Positions 8,224 through 13,805 of a stretch of 13,805 nt of DNA are shown here, one piece after another. The notes below the pieces were generated by a model. The model did no database searches, was not told the origin of the DNA, and was given only the letters and a program-made list of their open reading frames with translations. The position numbers and the translations under genes were made by a program. Source of the stretch: Desulfobacteraceae bacterium (GTDB lineage Bacteria; Desulfobacterota; DSM-4660; Desulfatiglandales; Desulfatiglandaceae); NCBI GenBank assembly GCA_020349865.1, contig CP070700.1, positions 3,149,748-3,163,552 on the forward strand, written 5' to 3'. Positions within the stretch are counted from its first letter, which is position 1. Each line of letters opens with the position of its first letter.

Positions 8224-8412
8224 ATGGGCTACGAAGTAGTGGTTGATCAGGAAAAGTGTGAAGGATGCGAAGAATGTGTAGAGGTTTGTCCTGTGGACGT
8301 TTTTGAGATGGAGGACGAAAAGTCGGTTCCGGTGAACGCGGAAGAGTGCCTTGGATGCGAAAGCTGCGTAGAGGTATGTGAATCAGAGGCAATTACGGTG
8401 ACCGAAGTTTAA
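8224..8412 (+). CDS. 2[4Fe-4S] ferredoxin
   Basis: A 62-residue, strongly acidic cytoplasmic electron carrier. Two cluster motifs are complete: C12-x2-C15-x2-C18-x3-C22-P and C42-x2-C45-x2-C48-x3-C52. The Pro usual after the last Cys is Glu (E53) in the second motif, a common variation. The start has AGGAGG about 9 nt upstream. It lies 143 bp after dsrP with its own likely promoter and is closed by a strong terminator. Position next to dsrMKJOP suggests a role in electron supply to sulfate reduction, but the sequence does not name its partner, and many enzymes could use it. Confidence 0.93.
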   Translation: MGYEVVVDQEKCEGCEECVEVCPVDVFEMEDEKSVPVNAEECLGCESCVEVCESEAITVTEV

Positions 8413-8433
8413 TCGTTTTCTGTAAATCGGCCG

Positions 8434-8472
8434 AACGCCGCCCATCAGAATTGATGAGGTGGCGTTTTTTTT
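8434..8472 (+). terminator. Intrinsic terminator after ferredoxin
   Basis: AACGCC...GGCGTT arms extend inward through a G-U, CC/GG and ATCA/TGAT pairs around a short loop. The hairpin runs straight into a stretch of eight T. It lies 22 nt after the ferredoxin stop and ends the + strand unit. Confidence 0.9.
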
Positions 8473-8487
8473 GGGGTTTCCGCTAGT

Positions 8488-8522
8488 TCCCTCTCCCTGG
8501 GGAGAGGGTTAGGGTGAGGGGG
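8488..8522. repeat. REP-like GC-rich palindromic repeat
   Basis: CCCTCTCC and GGAGAGGG form a perfect 8-bp hairpin with a CTGG loop, followed by TTAGGGTGAGGG. This wording is familiar from a dispersed intergenic repeat in many proteobacterial and other genomes. It sits between two terminators, where it would disturb no gene. Copy number in this genome cannot be judged from the window. Confidence 0.6.
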
Positions 8523-8584
8523 TAAGAGGAGTATTATGCCTGCATATACCGCGATGGCCTGCGTTGTGGCAGTTGATTTCGCAA

Positions 8585-8624
8585 AACGAAAAAGCCGCTC
8601 TTGTTAAGGAGCGGCTTTTTCGTT
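8585..8624 (-). terminator. Bidirectional intrinsic terminator, mainly for cytochrome c3
   Basis: Two perfect 16-bp arms (AACGAAAAAGCCGCTC and its complement) enclose an 8-nt loop. The A-rich side on one strand and the T-rich side on the other let it work in both directions. It starts 24 nt after the cytochrome c3 stop on the - strand and also backs up the ferredoxin terminator. Confidence 0.92.
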
Positions 8625-8648
8625 AATAAAGTAAATCAAAAATGAATC

Positions 8649-9068
8649 TTAAGACTTTTTCTGATGGCACTCAGTACATTTCTTAAAGGGTGCCTTCTTA
8701 CTTGAGTCTTTTGCTACGATGTCCTTATGGCAATTCTTGCAGTTCGAATGGTAGGCCAGCTGCAGCTTATTAGCATTTCCCTTTTTTTTCACCGGGTCAT
8801 GGCATTCACTGCATTTTTTGACAGGGTCGGTGTCCTTCCAGACGTTTTTCCCATCTTTATAGTCGTGATGACATTCGGTACAGGCGACCTTATAATCCTC
8901 ACTATGCTGTTTGTGGCTTAACTTAATAGGGCCTTTTTTATCTTTTTTATAGCCTTCATTTTCAATTGTGACCTCATCAGGTGCATCAGCGGCAGTCAGG
9001 GCACCTACCGTGAGGAATAGCATGCCGGCAAAAACGACCATGATAAGGGTCAAAAGTCTACTGTTCAT
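8649..9068 (-). CDS. Tetraheme cytochrome c3 (class III)
   Basis: A 139-residue periplasmic electron carrier, classically the partner of periplasmic hydrogenases and formate dehydrogenases and of membrane complexes in sulfate reducers. A Sec signal peptide covers about residues 1-26 and likely ends near LTAADA. Four CxxCH motifs follow: C63-H67, C86-H90, C110-H114 and C131-H135. Exactly four other histidines remain (H52, H55, H68 and H107), which fits bis-His ligation of all four hemes. H68 directly follows the first motif (CHH), as in the family. The ATG at 9068 was chosen because GGAGG lies about 10 nt upstream and the signal peptide starts there. An upstream in-frame start would add 14 residues before the signal. 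The mature protein is very Lys-rich. It has its own promoter and terminator. Confidence 0.93.
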   Translation of the reverse strand: MNSRLLTLIMVVFAGMLFLTVGALTAADAPDEVTIENEGYKKDKKGPIKLSHKQHSEDYKVACTECHHDYKDGKNVWKDTDPVKKCSECHDPVKKKGNANKLQLAYHSNCKNCHKDIVAKDSSKKAPFKKCTECHQKKS

Positions 9069-9103
9069 ACCTTTTTTCTCCTCCTTTCCCAAAAACCCTA
9101 ATC

Positions 9104-9131
9104 TTGACAACCTTTTATGAAACGCTATAAT
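9104..9131 (+). promoter_or_regulatory. Perfect consensus sigma70 promoter on the + strand, antisense to its neighbours
   Basis: TTGACA (9104-9109) and TATAAT (9126-9131) match the consensus at all 12 positions with a 16-nt spacer. It reads away from the cytochrome c3 gene and into the 3' end of the hexapeptide-protein gene, which lies on the other strand. No convincing + strand gene follows, so a product would be an antisense or small RNA. Confidence 0.45.
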
Positions 9132-9153
9132 TCAAATTTATACACACTTGTGA

Positions 9154-9183
9154 AATATAGTACAATTAAAATAAGAATGTCAA
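9154..9183 (-). promoter_or_regulatory. Promoter of the cytochrome c3 gene
   Basis: On the - strand, TTGACA (9183-9178) and TATATT (9159-9154) are 18 nt apart. Predicted transcription starts near 9147, giving a leader of about 80 nt before the ATG at 9068. The match is good, but the region is AT-rich and raises the chance of accidental -10 boxes. Confidence 0.55.
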
Positions 9184-9238
9184 GAAAATATCCATTTTTT
9201 TTAAGCCTGCATGCATGTTTTCCCTGCACCTTCCCCTT

Positions 9239-10072
9239 TTATCTTCTTTTGGACGACCTGACAGACATTATGCTCTTTGCCCTTACGCTGATAATGCTCC
9301 GGTAAGGATAAAATCCGCCCGGGACGTTCAAATTGGGATAGACGAGCGATGCCTTTCCAAGGAGCGTTCCCGGGCTGCTTACTGAATTGCATCCCGTTTC
9401 GACATTATCTCCAAGTATTGCCCCGAGCTTGCGCAACCCTGTCTTATAGGTCTTCCCCTCTATTCTCCGGGTGATTTCTATATCAACGATTTTTTTATTG
9501 GCAAGCTTTGTCCCTGCACCTAAATTCACGTTATTGCCCAGTATGCTATCCCCTATATAGGCAAAATGACCTGCGTTGGCGTCATCCAACATTATGGATG
9601 TTTTCATCTCGGTCGTATGTCCAACCACGCATCGGTTTCCAACGAGGCAGTTCCCTCTAATATAGGCCCCCTGTCTGACTTCAGTATTGTTGCCTATGAT
9701 TGTAGGACCCTTGATCAATGCACTTGGTTTAACGATGGTCCCGTTTCCTATCGAGTTGTTGTCATCAAAGAGGGTTGATCCGGCACAGAGGACAGAAGCC
9801 CCTTCCAGTTCACTGCCCCCCCTCGAGACTCTTAGTTCCCCCTTGGAGGCATCTCCTGCTTCGATCTCAAAACCATCTTCAATCACCTTACCTCCCCACA
9901 ATACGCATGTCTTTGACAACATATCTCCACTGAGGGGTGCCACATTTGGCGTAAGGTTCTCTTTCATATAAGACTTCAGTCTAACAAGTGCTTCCCACAC
10001 AAATTCGACATCTTCAAAGAGCCCTTTGTGTTCAAATTCTTTTAAATCAAAAAAATCTTCCGGTTGCAGCAT
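9239..10072 (-). CDS. Left-handed beta-helix (hexapeptide-repeat) transferase-like protein
   Basis: A 277-residue soluble protein. After an N-terminal helical part (about 1-60), the rest is built of imperfect hexapeptide turns of the [LIV]-G-x4 kind, such as IGNGTIV, IIGNNTEV, LVGNRCVV and ILGNNVNLGAG, ending in VETGCNSVSSPGTLLG. This resembles the C-terminal half of GlmU and of sugar-1-phosphate nucleotidyltransferases (LpxA-like fold). The N-terminal nucleotidyltransferase domain is absent, so it may be an acyltransferase or a regulatory or stand-alone helix. The substrate is unknown. The ATG at 10072 has AGGGAG 6 nt upstream. A start at 10108 would lie inside acsA. It begins 10 nt after the acsA stop, so the two are surely co-transcribed, and a link to acetyl-CoA is tempting. 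No clear terminator follows. Confidence 0.82.
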   Translation of the reverse strand: MLQPEDFFDLKEFEHKGLFEDVEFVWEALVRLKSYMKENLTPNVAPLSGDMLSKTCVLWGGKVIEDGFEIEAGDASKGELRVSRGGSELEGASVLCAGSTLFDDNNSIGNGTIVKPSALIKGPTIIGNNTEVRQGAYIRGNCLVGNRCVVGHTTEMKTSIMLDDANAGHFAYIGDSILGNNVNLGAGTKLANKKIVDIEITRRIEGKTYKTGLRKLGAILGDNVETGCNSVSSPGTLLGKASLVYPNLNVPGGFYPYRSIISVRAKSIMSVRSSKRR

Positions 10073-10082
10073 GTATTTCTCC

Positions 10083-11831
10083 CTATTCTTCCAAGGTTGA
10101 GGTGTCACCTTCCGGAAGTCCCAGTTCCCTTGCCTTCAGGAGCCTCCTCATTATTTTCCCGGATTTGGTTTTGGGCAGTCCCGGAATAAACTCTATCTTC
10201 CTCGGGCAGGCCACAGCGTGGAGCTTCTTTCTGGCAAATTTCTTGATGTCCCTCATCAATTCATCGGACGGTTCATAGCCGTCCTTGAGAGAGACAAATG
10301 CCTTTATAACTTCCATTACCAGTGGGTCGGGGATTCCTATAACTCCTGCCTCGGCAACGGCCGGATGCTCAATAAGGGCACTTTCAACCTCGAACGGACC
10401 AATGAGGTGTCCTCCGGTATTAATCACGTCGTCGGCCCTTCCCACAAACCAGAAATAACCCTCTTCATCCATCGTGGCCCGGTCGCCTGTGATATACCAG
10501 TCACCCTTGAACCTGCTCTCATAAAGCTCCTTCTTATTCCAGTAGGTTCTGAACATTGACGGCCAGCCTGCTTTAAGGGCAAGATGCCCTTCCTCTCCTG
10601 GTGTAAGCTCCTTCTCGCAATTATCATCAAGAATCGTTGGTGTCACGCCCATAAAGGGCCTGCCCATGGAGCCGGGGCGTATGTCCTGTATGGGATAATT
10701 GGCGATCTGGATACACCCGGTCTCTGTCTGCCACCAATTATCGTGAAAGGGCAATCCAATAACCTCATTTCCCCATAAGACCGCTTCGGGGTTCAGTGGC
10801 TCTCCCACACTGCACATATATCTCAGTCTCGTGAGGTCATGTTTGTTCACCGGCCTCTCTCCGGCCTTCATCAACATTCTGATGGCGGTGGGGGCGGTAT
10901 ACCAGACAGTCACTTTGTACTTTTCAATGACACGGTACCAGTGGCCTGCGCCAAAGCCACCTTCGTAGACCACCTGGGATACGGCGTTTGACCAGGGACC
11001 GAAAATACCATATGAAGTCCCTGTCACCCACCCAGGATCGGCAGTGCACCAGTATATATCGTCCTGGTGAAGATCAAGCACATACTTGGCCGTGGCATAG
11101 TGGCCCACAATGGCCTCATGGACATGTACAACTCCCTTTGGCTTCCCTGTAGTCCCTGACGTATAGTGTATGATAGCATAATCTTCCTTATGGGTTTTTT
11201 CTATTTCAAATTCTTCAGGGGTCGCATTCATAAGGGTTTTGTAGCTGACTTCTTTGTCTTTCAAATCATAAGGGACCCCTCTCCTGTTGACGATGATAAT
11301 TGTGTTAAGAGCAGGCAAATCATCGAGCACTTCATGTACTGTTTTTACGAGCCTCGGTGTTGTTATCAGCACCTTGGCTTCGCAATCTCCGAGCCGGTCT
11401 TTCACCGCGTCAGGCCCAAAGGCGGAAAAAAGCGGGCCAATGACGCCACCAATCTTCAGCGCACCCAGAAGAACTATGTATTGCTCAGGAGTTCGGTCCA
11501 TGTAGGTAAAAACCCTGTCGCCTTTTTTAACGTCCAAATTCCTCAATGCGCCTGCAAAACGATTACTCAGCTTTGACAAATCATGAAATGTGTACTCCTC
11601 ACTTTCGCCGTGTTTCCCTTCCCAATAGAGGGCAATCTTATCTTTCATGGGCGTCTTTACGTGTCTGTCCACTGCTTCATATGCAATATTGATCCCGCCA
11701 CCGTCGAATCAGTTAAGCTCTTTGTTGATGTCTTCCCACCTGAACCCTTCTCTTGCTTTTTCATAATCCAGTAGGTTCGGTCTTACTGCCATCTCTTTAA
11801 TCCCGGTCTTACGGATAGGTTGGTAATCCAT
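10083..11831 (-). CDS. acsA: Acetyl-CoA synthetase (AMP-forming), interrupted by an in-frame TGA at codon 41
   Basis: Activates acetate to acetyl-CoA through acetyl-AMP in the cytoplasm. Read through the TGA, the product is 582 residues, close to Bacillus AcsA (about 570) and similar to it from end to end. Landmarks in full-length numbering are the nucleotide-binding loop YTSGTTGKPKG (223-233), DIYWCTADPGWVTG, WWQTETG, YITGD, and the C-terminal PKTKSGKIMRR with catalytic Lys559, whose acetylation controls homologues. The ATG at 11831 has AGGAG 8-9 nt upstream, and residues 1-40 and 42-53 both fit the family. The frame is open except for the TGA at 11709-11711. Without read-through only a restart is possible, at GTG 11672 (529 residues) or ATG 11648, neither with a ribosome site. 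Either the gene is a recent pseudogene, there is a sequence error, or readthrough occurs. It precedes the hexapeptide gene by 10 nt. Confidence 0.88.
11709..11711 (-). other. acsA: In-frame TGA stop codon inside acsA
   Basis: Codon 41 reads TGA in the context GAG CTT AAC TGA TTC GAC. One base change would make it TGG (Trp), a plausible residue here just before the conserved GGxNIAYEAVDRH segment. The frame before and after it is intact and homologous. Confidence 0.9.
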
Positions 11832-11887
11832 CGAAGCACTCTCCTTTTTTTGGTTTCAACCTGTCTAAACCTGTTGTTTTCTTTGGA

Positions 11888-11937
11888 ACGCCCCCTTGGC
11901 CTTGTAAAGGGGCGTGGAGCAGGCAGAGAGGCCTGCT
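11888..11937 (-). promoter_or_regulatory. Two adjacent GC-rich hairpins in the acsA leader
   Basis: AGCAGGC/GCCTGCT (7-bp arms, 6-nt loop, 11918-11937) and ACGCCCC/GGGGCGT (7-bp arms, 11888-11915) stand 2 nt apart, 57 nt upstream of the acsA ATG. Neither is followed by a T-tract on either strand, so they are not ordinary terminators. They could be a structured leader or a protein site. I do not recognise a known riboswitch. Confidence 0.4.
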
Positions 11938-12015
11938 GTTATAAATGATTCTGTCTTATGGGGCTGTCATGGGTCGAATTTTAAGGCTAATCTGCCGTTC
12001 AATTGAATGAGGCAT

Positions 12016-12045
12016 GCAGCGAGCTCAGCCGAGCTGCAGTTTTTT
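12016..12045 (+). terminator. Orphan intrinsic terminator on the + strand
   Basis: AGCTC-AGCC-GAGCT with imperfect extension of the stem (GC pairs beyond a bulge) leads into six T. No + strand gene lies upstream between here and the divergent acsA, so it could end a small RNA or a transcript from unknown origin. Confidence 0.4.
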
Positions 12046-12409
12046 GGGGCCCTTCTGAAAGAGATACCCACGGCCCTTTTTGCACTATTTCCAAACAGCT
12101 AAGCTGTTACAGCAATTGATATGCCAGAAAAGAGTGAAATCCAAGGGTACTGAAAGAATGCCTGGGCCAGTTTTTTCGTTTGAAAAATCAGTATTTATCA
12201 AATGATCTTTTTCGTTTTATTTCGCATGGCAGGGTTCAGGACAGGGTGTCGAGGCTAATAAATTAAAAATATACTACTTTGTGGAAAATTATTTCTCATC
12301 TATACATGTCGCTTTCCGCTTTTAGAGCGGTCATTTTGCGCGATTTTCCTGCAAAGAAAAATGGATCATTTGAGGTCTCGATTCAGCCGTGTACTTCACT
12401 GATTAACCA

Positions 12410-12961
12410 TTATTTGATTACCTTTAACATCTGCTTAAATTCCTTTGTGCCTGCCTTTTTAAGTATCTGATAGATGACTGTCTCCGTTGAGGTAATCACT
12501 GCTCCTGCCTGTTTCATAAGGTCGAGTCCAACACGCCAGTTTTCATCAGTCCTTGAATCAACTGCATCCTGGGGTACGTGGGCCTTGTAGCCTCTCTCGA
12601 GAATGGAGATACATGTCTGAAATACGCAGATGTGGGATTCGACACCAGTAATAATTACATTCCTCAAGCCTTCTGAATCCAGGCGATTATTAAAGGCATC
12701 CACATCGCAACAATTGAAATGCAACTTACTGATTGGTTCATAAGCAGGTAAAGATTCTGCCACCTCAAGGAGTGTGGGGCCAAGCCATTTTGGATATTGT
12801 TCCGTGAGAATGACAGGGAAATCGAATAATTTTGAAAGGAGCACAAGCTTGGTTATATTGTCAGCGACCCGTTGTCTTCGCCCCATTACCTGCATGAGCT
12901 TTTCCTGCACGTCTATAATCAGGAGGCCGGTCTTTTCTTTGTCCAGTTTTGAAATCGTCAT
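12410..12961 (-). CDS. Isochorismatase-family cysteine hydrolase
   Basis: A 183-residue cytoplasmic alpha/beta hydrolase of the YcaC/nicotinamidase-like superfamily, which cleaves C-N or vinyl-ether bonds. The catalytic triad is in place: D17 (GLLIIDVQE), K79 (ISKLHFNCC) and C112 (TGVESHICV), with the cis-peptide-type GVE just before the Cys. Length fits the single-domain family. The substrate cannot be told from sequence. The ATG at 12961 gives the usual spacing of about 15 residues before the catalytic Asp. A TTG at 13024 would add 21 residues with no family match. The ribosome site is poor. It stands alone, with no operon partner in the window. Confidence 0.88.
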   Translation of the reverse strand: MTISKLDKEKTGLLIIDVQEKLMQVMGRRQRVADNITKLVLLSKLFDFPVILTEQYPKWLGPTLLEVAESLPAYEPISKLHFNCCDVDAFNNRLDSEGLRNVIITGVESHICVFQTCISILERGYKAHVPQDAVDSRTDENWRVGLDLMKQAGAVITSTETVIYQILKKAGTKEFKQMLKVIK

Positions 12962-13228
12962 AATGAAAGAGAGTGATAGAATTTGCTTTTTGTGGGAGGA
13001 AGCATAGGAAAATATCTCTTCCAAGTCAAAGAAAAAGGAGCAATAACATATACGATTTTCAGGTTGGATTACGGGAAGCGCCCGTGGCAGAGGGACTGAC
13101 CATTGAAGTCATTGATTTTTTTTGATCGTTGGCTTTGCTCGACCCTTTTCCTTTAAATTGTCAGCCCGTCAACTCAAGCAGTTATCTTCAGCCTTTGAGG
13201 ATCAGAGCTTGGTCACGTATAAGCAATA
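12962..13228. other. Gene-poor spacer with a possible gene remnant
   Basis: No intact gene. On the + strand, AAGGAG followed 7 nt later by ATA (13048) opens a 25-codon frame to a TGA at 13123 with protein-like residue use (YDFQVGLREAPVAEG...). I do not recognise the family. Eight T at 13116-13123 would allow a frameshift extension of about ten codons. Confidence 0.3.
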
Positions 13229-13387
13229 TTAAGTTTGATGTACTCGTAAAAAGTCATTTCACCTGTCATTGCGAGCGAAGCGAAGCAATCTCAGTTGGTG
13301 TAATTACTTGAAATCAGGAGATTGCTTCGTAGTTTCACTCCTCGCAATGACCGTTCATAAGACTTTTTACGAAACTATCAAGTTTAA
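13229..13387. repeat. 159-bp MITE-like inverted-repeat element with CATTGCGAG cores
   Basis: The ends form a 27-bp imperfect inverted repeat (21/27), with 12 perfect bases TCGTAAAAAGTC / GACTTTTTACGA at 13244-13255 and 13361-13372. Inside lie GTCATTGCGAG...CGAAGCAATCTC (13265-13292) and their complements (13318-13329 and 13341-13351). The GTCATTGCGAG/GAAGCAATCTC wording is a dispersed repeat familiar from many bacterial genomes, often mistranslated as CERSEAIS. No transposase is present. It is non-autonomous if mobile. Confidence 0.85.
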
Positions 13388-13578
13388 CTGAAACTGATTT
13401 TAATATTTTATCGGAAGTCCATAAAGCTGTTTCAGACAATTGAGCTGAGGTCTTTGTTAGGGGTTTTGTTTTAATTTTTATAGAGATCATCCCCAATTCT
13501 ATTGAAAATTAGTAAAACATAAAATATTAAGGCATTATAGATTAAATAAAGCAAAAATCTTTATTAGGATTTTTTTTT
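13388..13578. other. AT-rich spacer between two repeat elements
   Basis: I see no gene, promoter of quality or terminator. Only a weak AAAAATC/GATTTTT stem near 13553-13574 leads into T-rich DNA. Confidence 0.5.
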
Positions 13579-13780
13579 GGTTCATCCGGTTAATGAGTAC
13601 ACCTCAACACTACACATGGTTGCGGGGTTGAAGGTTGAAGCGGTCTTTTCGTAGTGACTGCTGTAATCACCAGGCTGAGAAGCTCGGAATCGAAGAAAAG
13701 ACTGCTTCATCCTTCCGATCTGCTAACCTCATATCTCATATATTTCAATAGTTTCGCGGTACTCATTTGCTGGATGATCC
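13579..13780. repeat. 202-bp imperfect inverted-repeat element (MITE-like, unrecognised)
   Basis: The two ends, 13579-13603 and 13756-13780, are inverted repeats matching at 19 of 25 positions (GG-TCATCC...AATGAGTAC). A second pair of arms, 13633-13654 and 13691-13712, matches at 18 of 22 (TGAAGC-GTCTTTTC). The DNA between them is also loosely complementary, leaving a central loop of about 36 nt. No coding frame fits. It could be a MITE, the remains of an IS element or a structured RNA. Confidence 0.65.
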
Positions 13781-13805
13781 AAGAAATTTTTGTTTAAGTT
13801 GTAAA

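Larger units (their letters stand above)
11832..12409. other. 578-bp intergenic region between acsA and the isochorismatase gene
   Basis: No convincing gene. It holds the acsA leader hairpins, an orphan + strand terminator (12016-12045), a weaker GGGCC/GGCCC stem before five T (12047-12081), a compact dyad AACAGC-TAA-GCTGTT (12094-12108), an imperfect GAAAAATCA/TGATCTTTTTC dyad (12182-12213) and a CCGCT/AGCGG hairpin near 12320. A 63-codon frame at 12279-12470 runs into the isochorismatase gene and has no family signature. Confidence 0.6.

Noticed and set aside
8536..8607. 23-codon ORF with an upstream GAGGAG
   Set aside because: It overlaps the bidirectional terminator, its last codons are just one arm of that hairpin, and it has no family signal.
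9200..9238. Terminator after the hexapeptide gene
   Set aside because: A TGCATGCA palindrome and an A/T run are present, but no stem of useful length precedes a T-tract on the - strand.
9117..9305. 62-codon + strand ORF after the consensus promoter
   Set aside because: No ribosome site, AT-rich low-complexity start, and its second half is antisense to the hexapeptide gene.
11709..11711. TGA in acsA read as selenocysteine or as Trp by a changed code
   Set aside because: I see no SECIS-like hairpin just after the TGA, Sec has no known role in AcsA, and TGA serves as the normal stop in five other genes of the window while TGG encodes Trp.
12279..12470. 63-codon + strand ORF
   Set aside because: No ribosome site or recognisable motif, and it overlaps the end of the isochorismatase gene on the other strand.
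13129..13311. 60-codon + strand ORF containing CERSEAIS
   Set aside because: That peptide is the well-known mistranslation of the CATTGCGAG repeat; the rest has no coding signal.
13579..13780. Integron attC site
   Set aside because: The ends do not carry the RYYYAAC/GTTRRRY core sites and no integron cassette or integrase is near.
1..13805. CRISPR array, tRNA, rRNA or complete transposase gene
   Set aside because: No regularly spaced repeats, no tRNA cloverleaf or rRNA-like stretch was noticed, and no transposase-like ORF is present.

Overview
This window most likely comes from a sulfate-reducing Desulfobacterota (deltaproteobacterial) bacterium. It carries a complete dsrMKJOP operon with a twin-arginine leader on DsrO, a periplasmic tetraheme cytochrome c3, a 2[4Fe-4S] ferredoxin, a Bacillus/Wolinella-type succinate dehydrogenase/fumarate reductase and an AMP-forming acetyl-CoA synthetase. 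DsrJ and the c-type cytochrome together imply anaerobic, quinone-linked respiration with a periplasm. I cannot assign a genus. TGA ends several genes and TGG encodes Trp throughout, so the standard bacterial code applies.

Layout. 1-2161 (+): the 3' part of the flavoprotein gene of succinate dehydrogenase/fumarate reductase, then its iron-sulfur subunit, overlapping by 4 nt. 2162-2418: intergenic region with a strong sigma70-type promoter and an 8-bp-arm dyad at the predicted start of transcription. 2419-8080 (+): an RsbRD_N-domain protein, then dsrM, dsrK, dsrJ, dsrO and dsrP with tiny gaps or overlaps. 8093-8472 (+): a promoter, a ferredoxin gene and a good intrinsic terminator. 8488-8624: a REP-like hairpin repeat and a perfect 16-bp-arm bidirectional terminator. 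8649-9183 (-): tetraheme cytochrome c3 with its own promoter, facing a perfect consensus promoter on the + strand. 9239-11831 (-): acsA followed by a left-handed beta-helix (hexapeptide) transferase-like gene in one transcription unit; acsA has an in-frame TGA at codon 41. 11832-12409: 578 bp without a convincing gene, with several hairpins and an orphan terminator. 12410-12961 (-): an isochorismatase-family hydrolase. 12962-13805: gene-poor, AT-rich DNA with a possible gene remnant and two inverted-repeat (MITE-like) elements.

How the genes work together. DsrMKJOP is the membrane complex that links the menaquinone pool and periplasmic cytochromes to reduction of the DsrC trisulfide in the cytoplasm, the last step of dissimilatory sulfite reduction. 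Cytochrome c3 (periplasm) and ferredoxin (cytoplasm) are plausible electron partners. SDH/FRD exchanges electrons between succinate/fumarate and quinone, and AcsA activates acetate to acetyl-CoA, so the window is largely an energy-conservation locus. The main oddities are the in-frame stop in acsA, an Asn where SDH/FRD flavoproteins normally have a substrate-binding His, a 12-bp tandem repeat coding a charged tail on DsrM, an antisense consensus promoter, and two inverted-repeat elements near the right end.
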